Source of the DNA: Deltaproteobacteria bacterium
GTDB taxonomy: Bacteria > Desulfobacterota > Desulfobacteria > Desulfobacterales > JAFDHS01
NCBI GenBank assembly: GCA_019308655.1
Contig: JAFDHS010000355.1
Coordinates: 1 to 5,739, forward strand
Direction of reading: 5' to 3'
Length of the DNA stretch: 5,739 bases
How positions within the stretch are numbered: position 1 is the stretch's first letter; every line of letters begins with the position of its first letter. Positions 5,443 through 5,739 of the stretch are shown here, piece by piece. The notes beneath the pieces are model-generated. The model made no database searches. It had not been told where the DNA came from and saw nothing but the letters and a program-made list of their open reading frames with translations. The translations under genes and the position numbers were made by a program.

Positions 5443-5464
5443 GGGCAGGTACGGGGGCCTGCCC
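5443..5464. repeat. GGGCAGG/CCTGCCC palindromic repeat
   Basis: GGGCAGG (5443-5449) pairs perfectly with CCTGCCC (5458-5464) across an 8-nt G-rich loop, and the flank continues CCTACGGG. It resembles the GGGGCAA palindrome at 4593-4616 in style and is probably a second member of the same class of intergenic repeats. No T-run follows on either strand close enough for a terminator. Confidence 0.6.
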
Positions 5465-5490
5465 CTACGGGTTTGGGATTGGATAAAATT

Positions 5491-5518
5491 CAAAAAGTTT
5501 ACATTCTGTTAAAGAATG
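5491..5518 (-). terminator. Weak candidate terminator after the NUDIX gene
   Basis: CATTCT (5502-5507) and AGAATG (5513-5518) form a 6-bp stem with a 5-nt loop, 11 nt after the NUDIX stop codon. On the minus strand TAAAC and then TTTTT (5496-5492) follow. The stem is AT-rich and short, so efficiency would be low. Confidence 0.35.
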
Positions 5519-5529
5519 ATTGAAGGTAT

Positions 5530-5739
5530 TTATAAAAAAATATCTTTTTTCAATTCTCCGCTTTTGTAGCGAAAATAATCGCTGATAATTTTTCCATGGT
5601 CAAAAACAATAGGGGCCTGGAGTTGGTTTTTTGTGAAGATATCGAGATTCTTTGCATCATCAGCCGCCTTTGGAATGCCGTCGGCTGTGGCAATAAAGAC
5701 TGTGGTTACCGTGTGGTGCCTGGGGTCACGGTCCGGTTC
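5530..5739 (-). CDS. NUDIX hydrolase, C-terminal part
   Basis: The last 69 codons and the TAA stop (5532-5530) are present; the start and the NUDIX box lie beyond the right edge. The visible peptide starts EPDRDPRHHTVTTVFIATAD, continues GIPKAADDAKNLDIF and then PIVFDHGKIISDYFRYK. The PDRDPRxHT strand, the (K)AxDDAK turn and the FDHxKII..Y helix are the usual tail of NUDIX proteins of the ADP-ribose pyrophosphatase/YjhB-like type, which hydrolyse nucleoside diphosphates linked to another moiety. The catalytic NUDIX helix (GX5EX7REUXEEXGU) is not in the window, so neither activity nor substrate can be confirmed. In relatives the second residue of the His-Thr pair is preceded by Gly (RGHT); here it is RHHT. 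A weak hairpin follows the stop. Confidence 0.8.
   Translation of the reverse strand, partial: EPDRDPRHHTVTTVFIATADGIPKAADDAKNLDIFTKNQLQAPIVFDHGKIISDYFRYKSGELKKDIFL

Overview
The window looks like a piece of a chromosome from a delta-proteobacterium-like organism (Desulfobacterota, probably near Desulfobacterales). The main reason is the elongation factor G, which has the HIDSGKTT P-loop and the overall sequence style of the 'spd' (spirochaete/planctomycete/delta-proteobacteria) and mitochondrial EF-G group. The abundance of GGGGCA-type palindromic intergenic repeats fits as well. This placement rests on recognition by eye, not on a search. Every convincing gene is on the minus strand, so the window reads from right to left.

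Right edge (about 5530-5739): the C-terminal end of a NUDIX hydrolase, followed by a weak hairpin. Next comes about 1 kb of accessory-looking DNA (about 4590-5470). It holds two small orphan genes, each apparently carrying a one-base frameshift, and each followed at its 3' end by a copy of the same ~50-bp palindromic module. Two other short GC-rich palindromes flank this zone. A ~630-bp AT-rich gene-free stretch follows (4079-4707). It contains an exact 26-bp tandem repeat placed just downstream of a consensus TATAAT, which is probably the leader of the fusA transcript.

Centre (1340-4078): a standalone fusA paralogue followed, after 82 bp, by an intact 235-residue P-loop ATPase of RecA/KaiC-like appearance. 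A strong rho-independent terminator (1247-1305) closes the unit. The fusA gene is broken: near 2943-2956 roughly 45 codons spanning the end of domain II and the start of domain III are missing and the frame shifts. It is therefore a pseudogene or an assembly artefact. It is not flanked by rpsL, rpsG or tuf, so it is probably a second EF-G copy rather than the str-operon gene.

Left (1-1018): an ABC-transporter ATPase of the MacB/LolD type and, 4 bp further on, the start of its FtsX/MacB-type permease, which runs off the window. These two would form a membrane exporter or lipoprotein-type transporter.

I found no RNA gene, CRISPR array or intact mobile element. The most unusual points are the internally deleted fusA next to an intact orphan ATPase, the 26-bp tandem repeat at the presumed fusA start of transcription, and the cassette-like 'small gene plus palindromic module' arrangement at 4644-5354.
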